NCBI GenBank assembly: GCA_003260025.2
Contig: QFZU02000002.1
Span: 1 to 54,840 of the forward strand
Origin: Microbispora triticiradicis
GTDB taxonomy: Bacteria; Actinomycetota; Actinomycetes; Streptosporangiales; Streptosporangiaceae
Direction of reading: 5' to 3'
Length of the DNA: 54,840 nt
The position numbers were made by a program, and so were the translations under genes. Shown in pieces: positions 34,691 through 43,709 of this stretch. The notes beneath the pieces are model-generated. The model had not been told where the DNA came from. It saw nothing but the letters and a program-made list of their open reading frames with translations, and searched no databases. How positions within the stretch are numbered: position 1 is the stretch's first letter; each line of letters begins with the position of its first letter.

Positions 34691-37504
34691 TCAGTCGCAG
34701 AGCAGGGCGGCGATCGCGTCGGTCGTGGCGGGGTGACGGGCGAGCAGCTCCCGCACCTCGGCGCCTCCCAGCTCCGGGCCGTCGACGTCGGGCCATTCGG
34801 CTGGGCAAGCGAGCAGGGCCGCCACGGCGTCGCACGCCTGCGGGTGCCGGGCCAGCAGTGCGGCGACCGGCCCGCTCAGTACGGCGGCCGGGCGGGCCCG
34901 CCCGGCCGGTACGGCCGGCCGTTCCCAGGGCGGCGTCCACCCGTCCAGGTCGGCGAGGTTACCGGGGAAGGTGCGGCCCGCCTCCCGGACGAGCACCGGC
35001 ACCAGCTCCTGCGCGTGCCTGCGCAGCGTCGTGATCAGCGTCGGCAGCCACGGCAGCAGAACGGAGTCGGGCAGCCGCGCGAACGCCTTGGACAGCGCCT
35101 CCACCACGAACGGCGCGAGGGCCGGGACCGGTTCGAGCGCCTGGACGAACCCGCTCAGGTAGAGCGGGAAGGCGGGAACGACGAGCGGGTTGGCCAGCAG
35201 TTCATCACACCTGGCGCGCAACTCGTCCCGCGGCAGCAGGCCCAGCTGCGTCTTGGCCGCCCACAGCAGGGCGACTTTGGCGGGGGCCCCCGGGTGCGAC
35301 TGCCGTATGGCGAGTTCGAGCTGGGCCCGGTCGCAGCCCAGCGACAGCGCGAGGCTCTCCAGCGTGAACAGGAAGCCGAGCATCGCGCCGACCTGCCGTA
35401 GGCCGGTGTCGTCGTCGGCGAAGGCGGTGGGCAGCAGCGTGCAGTAGTGCGCGTATCCGGCCGTGACGAACGCCTCGCACCAAGCCGGCAGTTCCGGTTG
35501 CGTGGCCCGGAAGTGGGCCAGCAGCCGCCGGATCCGGCGCAGCACCTCGGGCGCGTCGTCGACCGTGCGCTCTGCGGCCAGCAACTCGACCGCGCGGTTA
35601 CCGAGCTCGTCGGCGAACCGGCGGCTGCCGAGGTAGAGGATGGCGTCCTCCACGGCCGCGAGTGCGTCTCCGGCGGTGGCACGGGGCTCCCAGACCTTGC
35701 GGCGTAGCCGCTGCTCCAGCACCTGCTCGACAGTGACGCCCTCGTAGCCCAGCTCGATGATCGACCGCTGGTGCCGGCCGATCGCCAGATCCCAGCTTTC
35801 CTGAATCGGCCGCTCGCCGAGCCGCCTGGCCCCCATGATCGGCCGTGCCGCGTCGTCGGGCAGCAGGTAGCGCAGCTTCCACAGCACGTCCGAGCACGGC
35901 TCCAGCTCCGGGTCCGCCTTCAGGTCGAGCAGCACCCGCTGCTGGGTGCGCCGGCTCAGGTCCAGCCCCAGCGGCTCCAGCCGGTCGTACACGTCGCGGG
36001 CGAGCGGAGGCAGCGCCTCGTAGCCGACCACTCCGATCCGGTCACCGCCCAGCAGGATCTCGCACAGGCGGCGGACGTCCCGGCGGCCCGGCACGGCGTC
36101 CTTCTCGATGCAGGTCACCGCCGCGTCCGCGAAGTCGTACGGCGCGGGCCTGGCCCGGCCACGCAGACCGGCGAGCAAGATCGACGTCTCGAACACGGCG
36201 ATGGCGTCGGCCGTGCTGGCCAGGTAGCCGTTGCGTCGGGCCAGCCGCACGATGTCGACGCACCACCCACGCAGCTCGTCCTCGTCCAGGTCGTCCAGCA
36301 CGGGCGGGGTGGCCAGGAACCCGGCGAGCCGGTCGCGGGCCGGCCCGGCGACGGCGGGCGGCGCGGCCTTGACCGCCTTGGCGCGGGCGCGCCTGTCCTG
36401 CTGCCCCTTCAGCCGGTACGGCGTGGCACCGGCCCGCCGGATCGCCTTGGCCCAGGTGGCGGCGGCGATCGACACCGATCCCTGGGCCAGGCCGAACTGG
36501 GCCTCGATCGCCGAGTGGCTGGAGGGGATGAGCCCGTACAGCCAGCGGGTGCCGGTGCGCGGCGTGATCGTGTAGGGGGCCGCGTCGGACGTCAGACCGA
36601 ACTCGGTGATTTCGCTGACGGCGTGGAAGGCCCCGCATACGTACAGGCAGTCGGCCGGGTCGGCTCCGGAGATGGCGAGATGCTCGCGGATCCGCGTCCA
36701 CATGTAGCGTTCGCGTTCCTCGTCGATCGCCAGCCGGTCGTCCTGCGCGGGGCGCAGCCGCCGGAACAGGCTGCCGATCAACGCCATAGCCTGCCGGTAG
36801 GTGTCGTAGTCCGCACCGGTCAGCGGCTGCTCGACGTACTGGTCCCACCATTCCGACCAGTGCCGGACCTTGCCGTGATGCAGCAGGTGGGCCTCCAACT
36901 CGGCGAAGCGGGGGCGCAGGTCGCCGATCTCGACGCCGACGGAGTCCCCGTGCAGCGCCGCTTCTTCACCGTGCTCGTCGAGGTCCTCCGGTTCGCTCCC
37001 GGCGTCGTTCCCGGACTTGGCCGGGCCGTCCGAGGCGCCGGGCTCCCACTGGAATACGTGGTCCACCGAGCGATCGACCAGCACCAGCTCCACGTCCGGA
37101 GTGTCGAGCGCGTACGCGATCGCCTGGTATTCGGCGGACGCCTCGGTGACCGGCGCCACGACGCTGAGCGGTCCAGAGCCGGCCGGGAAGCCGTCGAGCT
37201 GAGTGGCGAACGCCTGTAGCGCCACGGGCAGCCTGCAGTTGCGCAGTTCCTCCAGCAGCGGGCGCAGGTCCTCGCACAGCTCCAGGTAGACGACCTTGGG
37301 CCGCTTGTCCCGCAGCCGCAGAGCCATCGCCAGCGCGGAGGCCGGCGAGTGGTGACACACCGGGAAAATCTCGAGGTCCTCCCGCAGCATCCGGTCGACG
37401 TCGTCGACCATGCCGGTCAGGATGCCCGACAGGGCGCCCGCGCCGCCGGAGAACGTCTCGGCGGCGGCGAGGAGTTGCCCGCGCAGGGCGTCGAACGTAC
37501 TCAT
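34691..37504 (-). CDS. DUF5682-like protein of MoxR-VWA-SWIM operon
   Basis: 937-residue protein, last gene of the operon. The N-terminal part has IFPVCHHSPASALAMAL (His51-His52), KVVYLELCEDLRPLL, then DEERERYMWTRIREHL (about 261-276) and CLYVCGAFHAVSE (His294). This H...ERxxxM...VxGxxH layout recalls the EreA/ChaN/TraB-TIKI hydrolase-like superfamily (inference). Residues about 160-190 are an acidic linker. The rest (about 400-937) is alpha-helical, repeat-like and without known motifs. E. coli YehM occupies the same place in yehLMPQ. ATG 37504 overlaps the MoxR stop by 4 nt. Confidence 0.85.
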   Translation of the reverse strand: MSTFDALRGQLLAAAETFSGGAGALSGILTGMVDDVDRMLREDLEIFPVCHHSPASALAMALRLRDKRPKVVYLELCEDLRPLLEELRNCRLPVALQAFATQLDGFPAGSGPLSVVAPVTEASAEYQAIAYALDTPDVELVLVDRSVDHVFQWEPGASDGPAKSGNDAGSEPEDLDEHGEEAALHGDSVGVEIGDLRPRFAELEAHLLHHGKVRHWSEWWDQYVEQPLTGADYDTYRQAMALIGSLFRRLRPAQDDRLAIDEERERYMWTRIREHLAISGADPADCLYVCGAFHAVSEITEFGLTSDAAPYTITPRTGTRWLYGLIPSSHSAIEAQFGLAQGSVSIAAATWAKAIRRAGATPYRLKGQQDRRARAKAVKAAPPAVAGPARDRLAGFLATPPVLDDLDEDELRGWCVDIVRLARRNGYLASTADAIAVFETSILLAGLRGRARPAPYDFADAAVTCIEKDAVPGRRDVRRLCEILLGGDRIGVVGYEALPPLARDVYDRLEPLGLDLSRRTQQRVLLDLKADPELEPCSDVLWKLRYLLPDDAARPIMGARRLGERPIQESWDLAIGRHQRSIIELGYEGVTVEQVLEQRLRRKVWEPRATAGDALAAVEDAILYLGSRRFADELGNRAVELLAAERTVDDAPEVLRRIRRLLAHFRATQPELPAWCEAFVTAGYAHYCTLLPTAFADDDTGLRQVGAMLGFLFTLESLALSLGCDRAQLELAIRQSHPGAPAKVALLWAAKTQLGLLPRDELRARCDELLANPLVVPAFPLYLSGFVQALEPVPALAPFVVEALSKAFARLPDSVLLPWLPTLITTLRRHAQELVPVLVREAGRTFPGNLADLDGWTPPWERPAVPAGRARPAAVLSGPVAALLARHPQACDAVAALLACPAEWPDVDGPELGGAEVRELLARHPATTDAIAALLCD

Positions 37505-38616
37505 GACAGCGTGGAGATGGTCTGACGGCCGCCCTCGAGGAAGCTCGTCCACTCGCCGCCGTCCTTCTTGCTGCGTGGTTCGACCACACCGTGCCAGTAC
37601 TTGTTGAGGATCGCCAGGTCCTCCGGTGCCCGCCGGGCCAGCGAGCCCACCAGGGAGCCGCCCAGAGTCTCGGCACGCAGCGTGCGGTCACCGAAGAAGT
37701 GACTGTGCAGGATGGCGTCCTCCAGCACGCCGATCTGCTCGGCGGTGGACAGGGCCGACTCCAGCTTCTCGTCCTCACTGGTGGCCGACGCGGCGGCTGC
37801 GCGCAGGTCGGCGAAGCTCTGCAGCAGGATGTCCAGCAGCGTGGGCGGGACGTCCAGCTCGATCCGGTGCCGGCGCAGCAGCTCCGTCGTACGGAAGCGG
37901 ACGATCTCCGCCTCGCTGGTCTTGCTGGTCACCACCGGGATGCGGACGAAGTTGAACCGCCGCTTCAGCGCCGAGGAAAGGTCGTTCACCCCGCGGTCCC
38001 GGCTGTTGGCCGTGGCGATGATCGAGAACCCGGGCCTGGCGAACACGGTGTTGTCGGTGTCCAGCTCGGGGATGGAGACGTACTTCTCGGACAGGATCGA
38101 GATCAGCGCGTCCTGCACGTCGCTGGTTGAGCGGGTCAGCTCCTCGAACCGGCCGATCACGCCCTGTTCCATCGCCGTCATGATCGGTGAGGGGATCATC
38201 GACTCCCGCGACTGGCCCTTGGCGATCACCATCGAGACGTTCCACGAATACTTGATGTGGTCCTCGGTAGTGCCCGCCGTACCCTGCACGACCAGGGTGG
38301 AGTTGCGGCAGATCGCGGCGGCGAGCAACTCGGCCAGCCAGCTCTTGCCGGTCCCGGGGTCACCGATCAGCAGCAGGCCGCGGTCGGAGGCGAGTGTGAC
38401 GATGCTGCGCTCGACGAAGCTGCGGTCGCCGAACCACTTCTGCGGGATCTCCCTGTCCAGGCCGTCGGAACGCTCGGAGCCGAGCACGAACAGCCGGACC
38501 ATCCGCGGGCTGAGCCGCCAGGAGAACGGCTTGGGGCCGTCGTCGATCGACTCCAGCCAGTCGAGCTCCTCGGCGTACTTCACCTCGGCAGGCGCACGGA
38601 GCATCTCATTGGTCAT
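37501..38616 (-). CDS. MoxR-type AAA+ ATPase (YehL-like)
   Basis: 371-residue AAA+ ATPase. Walker A is LLLIGDPGTGKSWLAELL (residues about 82-99). The Walker B position reads GRFEELTRS, where MoxR proteins usually have ADEINR, so the first acidic residue is Glu in place of Asp. Sensor 1 is FSIIATANSRDRGVND and an Arg finger candidate lies in SSALKRRFNFVRIP. The C-terminal lid follows. MoxR ATPases usually remodel or activate a VWA-protein partner, and the VWA gene is directly upstream. ATG 38616 with AAGGAGA upstream. Confidence 0.94.
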   Translation of the reverse strand: MTNEMLRAPAEVKYAEELDWLESIDDGPKPFSWRLSPRMVRLFVLGSERSDGLDREIPQKWFGDRSFVERSIVTLASDRGLLLIGDPGTGKSWLAELLAAAICRNSTLVVQGTAGTTEDHIKYSWNVSMVIAKGQSRESMIPSPIMTAMEQGVIGRFEELTRSTSDVQDALISILSEKYVSIPELDTDNTVFARPGFSIIATANSRDRGVNDLSSALKRRFNFVRIPVVTSKTSEAEIVRFRTTELLRRHRIELDVPPTLLDILLQSFADLRAAAASATSEDEKLESALSTAEQIGVLEDAILHSHFFGDRTLRAETLGGSLVGSLARRAPEDLAILNKYWHGVVEPRSKKDGGEWTSFLEGGRQTISTLS

Positions 38617-38626
38617 CAAAGTCTCC

Positions 38627-40243
38627 TTAGGCGAGGAAGTTCTTCAGTTCGAGCACGAGTTTGCGGATGTGGCCGGAGATGACGGGCGTGCCAAGGTCCT
38701 TGAGCTTCTGCCGGAACCACGGGTTCACGCTCTGCTGGCCGCCACTGCTCACCGAGCCCACCGGAATGAGCCGTACGCCGGATCGGTGCAGCGCCTCCAT
38801 TCCGGCGTAGACGCCGTCGCAGTTCCATTCGTAGAAGTCCGAGATCCACACGACCACTGTGTTGCGGGGGTCGGTGACCTTCGGGTGGGCGACGGCCAGG
38901 GCGGCCGTGCCGTCGGTGCCGCCGCCGAGCTGGGTGCGCAGCAGCACCTCGAACGGATCGTGCACCCACGGGGTGAGGTCGAGCGCCCGCGTGTCGTACG
39001 CGATCAGGTGAACGTCGACCTTGGGTAGCCCGGCGAAGATCGACGCGAGAATCGTGCAGTTGACCATCGCGTCGACCATGGAGCCGGACTGGTCGACGAC
39101 CACGATCATGCGGGCCGGAGTGGTACGCCGCGCGGTGCGCCGGTAGTACAGCCGGTCGACGTAGAGCCGCCGATCCTCAGGGTTGTAGTTGGTGAGGTTC
39201 TTCCAGATCGTCCGTTCGAGGTCGAGGTTGCGGAACACCCGTTTGGGCGGCACCGAGCGGTCGATCTCTCCCACGCTGGCCTTCTCGACCTGCGTGCGCA
39301 GGACCTGGGCGACCTCGTCGACGAATCTGCGGATCAACGCCTTGGCGTTGGCCAGAGCCACGCCGGACAGGTTCGACTTGTCTCGCAGGAGCTGCTCGAC
39401 GAGTGACATGCTCGGTGTGAGCCGCTTGGCCAGGGCCGGGTCGGCCAGAACCTCGCGCAGCTGCATCCGGCGGACGAGGTCGCCCTCCAGGTCGGCCAGT
39501 GCGCGGGCCAGCTCGGGGTCGAGCCCGTCGCCCGCCCCAAATCCCGCCCCGGGTCCGCCACCAGCTCCCACCCCGGACCCCGACCCGGCCCCGAATCCGG
39601 GGCCCGCTCCGGACGCGGCGCCGGCCCCCGCGCCAGGTCCCGCCGCGGAGCCCGCCCCTTGCCCGGTCCCCGTGCCTGGTCCCTGTCCGCCGCACATGGC
39701 CTGCTTGAACCAGGCGGCGTCCTGCTGCCAGGTCGCGAGCTGCGTGGCGGTGACGTCGCCCGTACCGGTGGCGAAGACGTTGAGCAGCAGCTTCGAGATC
39801 AGCGCGGCCCTGCGCACCTCGTCACCGGGGGCGTCCTCCCCCGGCGCGAGCAGGTTCTGGAGCTCGGCGGCCAGCTCAGGAAACCGCTGCACCAGCGATT
39901 CGATCGAGACGGAGGGATCGAGCACCGCGGCGGGCAGCCCGAGATCCCCGGCGATCGCCATGCTCGCCGTCTCCAACGTCGGCTGTTCCTCGGGGGCGAA
40001 GAGGCGCGCGAGCAACCGCCAATACAGCACCTGACGCCGGTTCCGGTCCGTCGTGCCGCCGTCGATCACGGCACGGCCGTTCGTGGTGCCGCCCTCGGCC
40101 ACGATCTGCTGAGAAGCGCGGTCACCGGTCATGACACCTCCACTCGCCGCGGGGTCGTCGCCCGGCGCCTCGATGCCCGCTATGACCCGCTCACCCGGGT
40201 TCCGCACGGGAAGATCGTCGCCGGTAGGATTGTGGGCGTTCAT
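38627..40243 (-). CDS. VWA-domain protein (YehP-like)
   Basis: 538-residue protein. Residues 1-70 are polar. A helical domain follows (70-185), then a Gly/Ala-rich linker (185-240) made of GAG/GPG repeats. The second half has LYVDRLYYRRTARRT and the VWA domain with MIDAS motif VVVDQSGSMVD (Asp384, Ser386, Ser388), GGGTDGTAALAVAH (MIDAS Thr) and VVVWISDFYEW (MIDAS Asp). ATG 40243 overlaps the upstream stop by 4 nt. An ATG at 40132, with GGAGGTG just upstream, is a good alternative that trims 37 residues. Expected partner: the downstream MoxR ATPase. Confidence 0.93.
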   Translation of the reverse strand: MNAHNPTGDDLPVRNPGERVIAGIEAPGDDPAASGGVMTGDRASQQIVAEGGTTNGRAVIDGGTTDRNRRQVLYWRLLARLFAPEEQPTLETASMAIAGDLGLPAAVLDPSVSIESLVQRFPELAAELQNLLAPGEDAPGDEVRRAALISKLLLNVFATGTGDVTATQLATWQQDAAWFKQAMCGGQGPGTGTGQGAGSAAGPGAGAGAASGAGPGFGAGSGSGVGAGGGPGAGFGAGDGLDPELARALADLEGDLVRRMQLREVLADPALAKRLTPSMSLVEQLLRDKSNLSGVALANAKALIRRFVDEVAQVLRTQVEKASVGEIDRSVPPKRVFRNLDLERTIWKNLTNYNPEDRRLYVDRLYYRRTARRTTPARMIVVVDQSGSMVDAMVNCTILASIFAGLPKVDVHLIAYDTRALDLTPWVHDPFEVLLRTQLGGGTDGTAALAVAHPKVTDPRNTVVVWISDFYEWNCDGVYAGMEALHRSGVRLIPVGSVSSGGQQSVNPWFRQKLKDLGTPVISGHIRKLVLELKNFLA

Positions 40244-41640
40244 TGCCGCAGCAACCGCCCGGCCCGCTCGCGCAGCACGGCGACGGCGTCTCCCGACCTG
40301 GCCTCGGCCTTGACCACCTTGGGGTCGGTCGGGCCCTGCGCCCAGTCGCCGGTGCCCACCGCGACGGTCTCCCGTTTGACCTTCGCCTGAACGGCCAGCG
40401 GCTGCAGCAGCCAGCACCCGCCGTCCCAGCGGACCAGGCCGACGCACGCGGAGGAGCCCGCGACCAGCTTCGGGGTGAGCGGGCCGCAGCCGGGCAGCCG
40501 GGCGGTATCCACCGCGAGCACTGATCCGCCCAGGTCGAACGAGCCGTCGCCGGTCACCTCGTAGCCCTCGATCAGCACAGGTTCGGCGATGCGTACCGGG
40601 ACCCGCTCCAGCGGCGGCACCGCGGGGGCGAGCACCCCGGCGAGGTGCAGCCGCGCGGTGGTGAACGGATCGGCCGGCTTGCCGAGGGACGCCCGGTCGT
40701 CGTGCCAGATTACGTCGCCGCCGTCGAGCAGGGGCAGGTCCGTGACCTCCAGGGACAGGTGGCCGGCCAGGGCGGCCAGCAGGACCTTGTGATCGTGTGC
40801 CAGTTTCCACAGCGCGGGCCCGACGATGGTGTCGACCTTGGCCGCCGTGACACTCGTGCGCACCAGTCGGGCCTGACCACCGTCCGCGGGTTCCAGTACG
40901 GCGTGGACCTGGAACTGGACCGCGGTTCCGTGCTCGTGCACGTCGACGCCGAGGATCAGCAGCCGGCCGGACACCGTGGCCACGGGCCGGGGCTCGCCGG
41001 GCAGGACGCCGTCCTGAGCCAGCAGCAGGGCGCGGGTCCACAGGTCGGCCCAGCGCCGCACCGGCAGGTGCTCCATCGTGCCGACGGGGCAGGAGGCGCG
41101 CAGCTCGGCCGCGAAACCGTCCAAGAGCACGGCGAGCCTGCGCAGTCCCGGCACGACCGTCAGCCCTTCGGTGATCTGGTCGACGGCGGAGACGAGGTCG
41201 TGGTCGACGCCGCGCCAGCCGGTGATGGCCAGTTCGCGCAGCCAGGATCGGGCTCCGCCGAGCAGGTTGGCGGCTGTGTCCTGCTCGGACCGCGGCGCCG
41301 GGTACCAGGGCGCACGCTCGCGTCCGAGCGCCGCGTCGAGATCGGCGAGCAGGGCGTCGTGGACGGCTCCGAAGAGCGCGGCCCGGCCGCCCGCGAGCGC
41401 GGTCAGGTGCTCCTCGGTGATCGAGCCCGAGGCGACCTTGGCCGCCGCCTCCGCCAGCCGGTCGCCGATCGGGGTCGCGCTGAACGCCCCGGCCAGGGCG
41501 GCCGGCGCCTCGGCCCGCTCCTCGGAGAGCCGGGCGAGGCCGTGCACCAGGGCGTCGTCGAACCCGTCGACTAGGGCGAGCGCCTCCCCCGTGCCCTCCG
41601 GGTCGCCGTCGAGCAGCCCGGCCAGTTGTACGGCGAGCAT
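40240..41640 (-). CDS. Unknown 466-residue protein of MoxR-VWA-SWIM operon
   Basis: No family is recognised. The first half (LLDGDPEGTGEALALVDGF, LAEAAAKVASGSITEEHLTAL) is alpha-helical. The second half, from about residue 215 (RWADLWTRALLLAQDG, ATVSGRLLILGVDVHEHG, AVQFQVHAVLEP, CWLLQPLAVQAKVKRETVAVG), looks beta-rich. No membrane segment, nuclease or ATPase motif. It overlaps its neighbours by 1 nt (TGATG) and 4 nt (ATGA), so it is an integral operon member, most likely an adaptor between the SWIM protein and the VWA/MoxR pair (inference). Confidence 0.85.
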   Translation of the reverse strand: MLAVQLAGLLDGDPEGTGEALALVDGFDDALVHGLARLSEERAEAPAALAGAFSATPIGDRLAEAAAKVASGSITEEHLTALAGGRAALFGAVHDALLADLDAALGRERAPWYPAPRSEQDTAANLLGGARSWLRELAITGWRGVDHDLVSAVDQITEGLTVVPGLRRLAVLLDGFAAELRASCPVGTMEHLPVRRWADLWTRALLLAQDGVLPGEPRPVATVSGRLLILGVDVHEHGTAVQFQVHAVLEPADGGQARLVRTSVTAAKVDTIVGPALWKLAHDHKVLLAALAGHLSLEVTDLPLLDGGDVIWHDDRASLGKPADPFTTARLHLAGVLAPAVPPLERVPVRIAEPVLIEGYEVTGDGSFDLGGSVLAVDTARLPGCGPLTPKLVAGSSACVGLVRWDGGCWLLQPLAVQAKVKRETVAVGTGDWAQGPTDPKVVKAEARSGDAVAVLRERAGRLLRQ

Positions 41641-42143
41641 CAGTGCACCGCCCCCTCGGACGGAAACCAGTGCATCTCGGGGATCGGCACGGTGGTCGCC
41701 GGCACCTCCAGATAGGCCAGGTGGCGCAGGAAGCGGCTGAACACCATCGCGGCGGGGGCGGGCTCGTGCCCACCACTCAGACAAGCGATCAGGTCGGCGC
41801 CCTCCGGAACCTCTACCCGCAGGTACGTGGCCACGCGATCGAGGCCGTACTGCAGCACGGCCTCGGCTGTGAGGGCCTGCAGGTGTTTGCACGGCGAGCC
41901 GTACAGGCCGCCGCAGGGGCGGTTGTTGTTGGTGCTGCAGTTGTAGTTGTGGGTGCCCGCGGCGATGGAGGAGACGTAGACCCGGCTGATGTCCGAGCCG
42001 CTCGACACCACGCCCTGCAGCCGGCCGTCCGCCAGCTCGACGAAGGGGACCTTCGCCAGCTTGCGGGGCTGGACCGGCGGTATCACACGCAGCCTGCTGC
42101 GATGCGCCCACACGGCTTCGCCGTCGGGGGAACGGTCATTCAT
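41640..42143 (-). CDS. SWIM zinc-finger protein (YehQ-like)
   Basis: 167-residue protein, first gene of the operon. A SWIM-type zinc site is seen: Cys69, Cys77, Cys85 and His87 in NYNCSTNNNRPCGG and YGSPCKHLQAL, spacing C-x7-C-x7-C-x-H. The first interval is longer than the canonical C-x-C, so it is a variant or the first Cys pairs differently. The flanks (KLAKVPFVELADGRLQGVV; AVLQYGLDRVATYLRVEVPEG) are strand- and helix-like. SWIM fingers bind DNA or protein. ATG 42143 lacks a strong ribosome site. Confidence 0.85.
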   Translation of the reverse strand: MNDRSPDGEAVWAHRSRLRVIPPVQPRKLAKVPFVELADGRLQGVVSSGSDISRVYVSSIAAGTHNYNCSTNNNRPCGGLYGSPCKHLQALTAEAVLQYGLDRVATYLRVEVPEGADLIACLSGGHEPAPAAMVFSRFLRHLAYLEVPATTVPIPEMHWFPSEGAVH

Positions 42144-42619
42144 GATCCGGAAGGTACTGGCCGGTCCCGACAAAACCGGTACGCCCTCACCCGGCCTGCG
42201 AAAAGACACATGCCGGGCTCGGATAGATACCGTGGCCGACCGATGGCACCTGTGGCGATGCGTGCGGAGTTGCCGCTCGATCGTATTGTTGGCTGTCTGG
42301 AGTCCGGGCAGGATCACCTCCCCCTATCCGCGTCAACTGCCCCATGAAGAGCTGCACCCGACTCTCACCGCGGGCGGCTCGGTCATCTACTCCATCGACA
42401 AAGCTCCCGGCGTCTTCCGGTCGCGATGTGAGAGCCTCTTCTGCTGATCGGTGATCCCGCTGTCTCGCTGCGGGCTGTGGGACGAGGACCGCTGGACCGG
42501 AGGGCGGGTGCCACGGCGCTCACCCTCTGGCCCGTGCCGCTTCAGCAAACGAAAAGGGCAAAGGGCAAATGCATGGTCCGTGTAGCTCGGTGCGGTCTGC
42601 TCGACGGAAGGAACCCGCG
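42144..42619. other. 476-bp divergent intergenic region
   Basis: Region between the SWIM operon (minus) and a lipoprotein gene (plus). It must contain the promoter for the five-gene operon. A small frame ending near 42447 has no coding support. No clear palindrome found. Confidence 0.55.
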
Positions 42620-43462
42620 ATGAGGCCGCACAAACTCGCAGCGCCCTTGCGCGGCTGGTGGTGCGTAAGGGTCGCTGCGATCGCGCTCGGCCTCACAGTC
42701 ATGGGCTGTGGCGGGGAAACTCCTGGCGGCACCCACCCGGCAACATCCTCAGCCCCCCGTGTGTGGCCAAGTAGCCTGTCGCTTCATCCACAGATCCCCG
42801 AGACTCCGCCGCCCGCCAGCGTGACGTTGCCGACGGGTAGCCGCGGCGACCTCGTGCGACGGGCGCTGTTACGCCGATTCCGCGACGCGAAGACCATGCA
42901 GCAACTGCCTCCGGAGGCCGCGCCGTTCACCTCCGGGCGGATCGCCACCATCGGGGAGACCCAGGTAGGTGCCCCGCCCGTGAATCAACGTGAGTGCCGT
43001 CAGTGGACGCAGGGCATCTGGAGCGTCACCGACTCGCTCCATGAGGGGCTCGACGGCATTCTTGGCGGTGCTTTCCTGGTCGACACGACGAAAGGCGCAT
43101 TCGGAGGGCCGATCCTGAGCGAGGCGATCGTGTACGCCTCCGACTCCACCCTGCGCCACCTGTCCGCCGATCCACCCGCGGAATGCCACACCCTGCGACT
43201 CAGTGACGGACGAACCACATGGACCGCGCGATATCAGCGCACCGCGTTGTCCCATCCGCCGAGTGAACAGACCGTGGCCTACCGCCTGGTGGACGAGTCA
43301 GGGTCCAATCCGACTACGTGGGTCGCCCTTGCTCGTCACGGTGCTTACCTCATCGAGGTCCGCCTCGTCGTGCTCCCGCTGTCTGACGATCTGGCCAACC
43401 AGCAGGTCGTGCTTGAGGACGCCATTCGTCAGGCCCACGCTCTGGCTGTAAAGACACTTTGA
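42620..43462 (+). CDS. Lipoprotein, possibly PknH-like sensor domain
   Basis: 280-residue lipoprotein. Lipobox VMGC near residue 31 after RVAAIALGLT, then a Pro/Ser/Thr linker, then a domain from about 65 to 280 with two Cys (in RECRQW and PAECHTL) spaced about 60 residues apart. Phrases such as WSVTDSLHEGLDGILGG and HGAYLIEVRLVVLPLSDDLA are reminiscent of the mycobacterial PknH/LpqQ-type extracellular sensor domain, but the match is tentative. ATG 42620 with GGAAGGAA upstream. Monocistronic, divergent from the SWIM operon. Confidence 0.8.
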   Translation: MRPHKLAAPLRGWWCVRVAAIALGLTVMGCGGETPGGTHPATSSAPRVWPSSLSLHPQIPETPPPASVTLPTGSRGDLVRRALLRRFRDAKTMQQLPPEAAPFTSGRIATIGETQVGAPPVNQRECRQWTQGIWSVTDSLHEGLDGILGGAFLVDTTKGAFGGPILSEAIVYASDSTLRHLSADPPAECHTLRLSDGRTTWTARYQRTALSHPPSEQTVAYRLVDESGSNPTTWVALARHGAYLIEVRLVVLPLSDDLANQQVVLEDAIRQAHALAVKTL

Positions 43463-43586
43463 TGGGTACAGCAGGTGCGCCCAGGTCTGTCCAGTGCACG
43501 GGTTCTGTCCCGTGATGGCGCTACGTGATCACCTGCCAGTCCAAGGCGTGCCGAAGATCAACTATCTGTGGATGTGATGTTTCCGG

Positions 43587-43709
43587 GCCGCGAGCGAAGG
43601 GTCCGGTCAGTGGCACGGCGGCGCCGGCATGCGATGACCGTACGGTGATCCCAGCCCGAGCCCTGGGGCACCGGCGGACGAACGGGGTCGCCTACAACAG
43701 GTGCGCGAC
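43587..43709. repeat. Direct repeat partner of 29488-29610
   Basis: The ligA downstream flank and last codons. It is repeated in the same orientation 14.1 kb to the left with about five substitutions and one indel. With the second block (44040-44328 vs 29614-29902) it brackets the 29.9-43.6 kb segment. Confidence 0.92.

Noticed and set aside
40244..41776. Minus-strand extension that would make the VWA protein over 1000 residues
   Set aside because: The extension is Arg/Gly-rich out-of-frame reading of the 466-residue gene; the overlap ATGA at 40243 and the GGAGG site at 40132 place the start much later.
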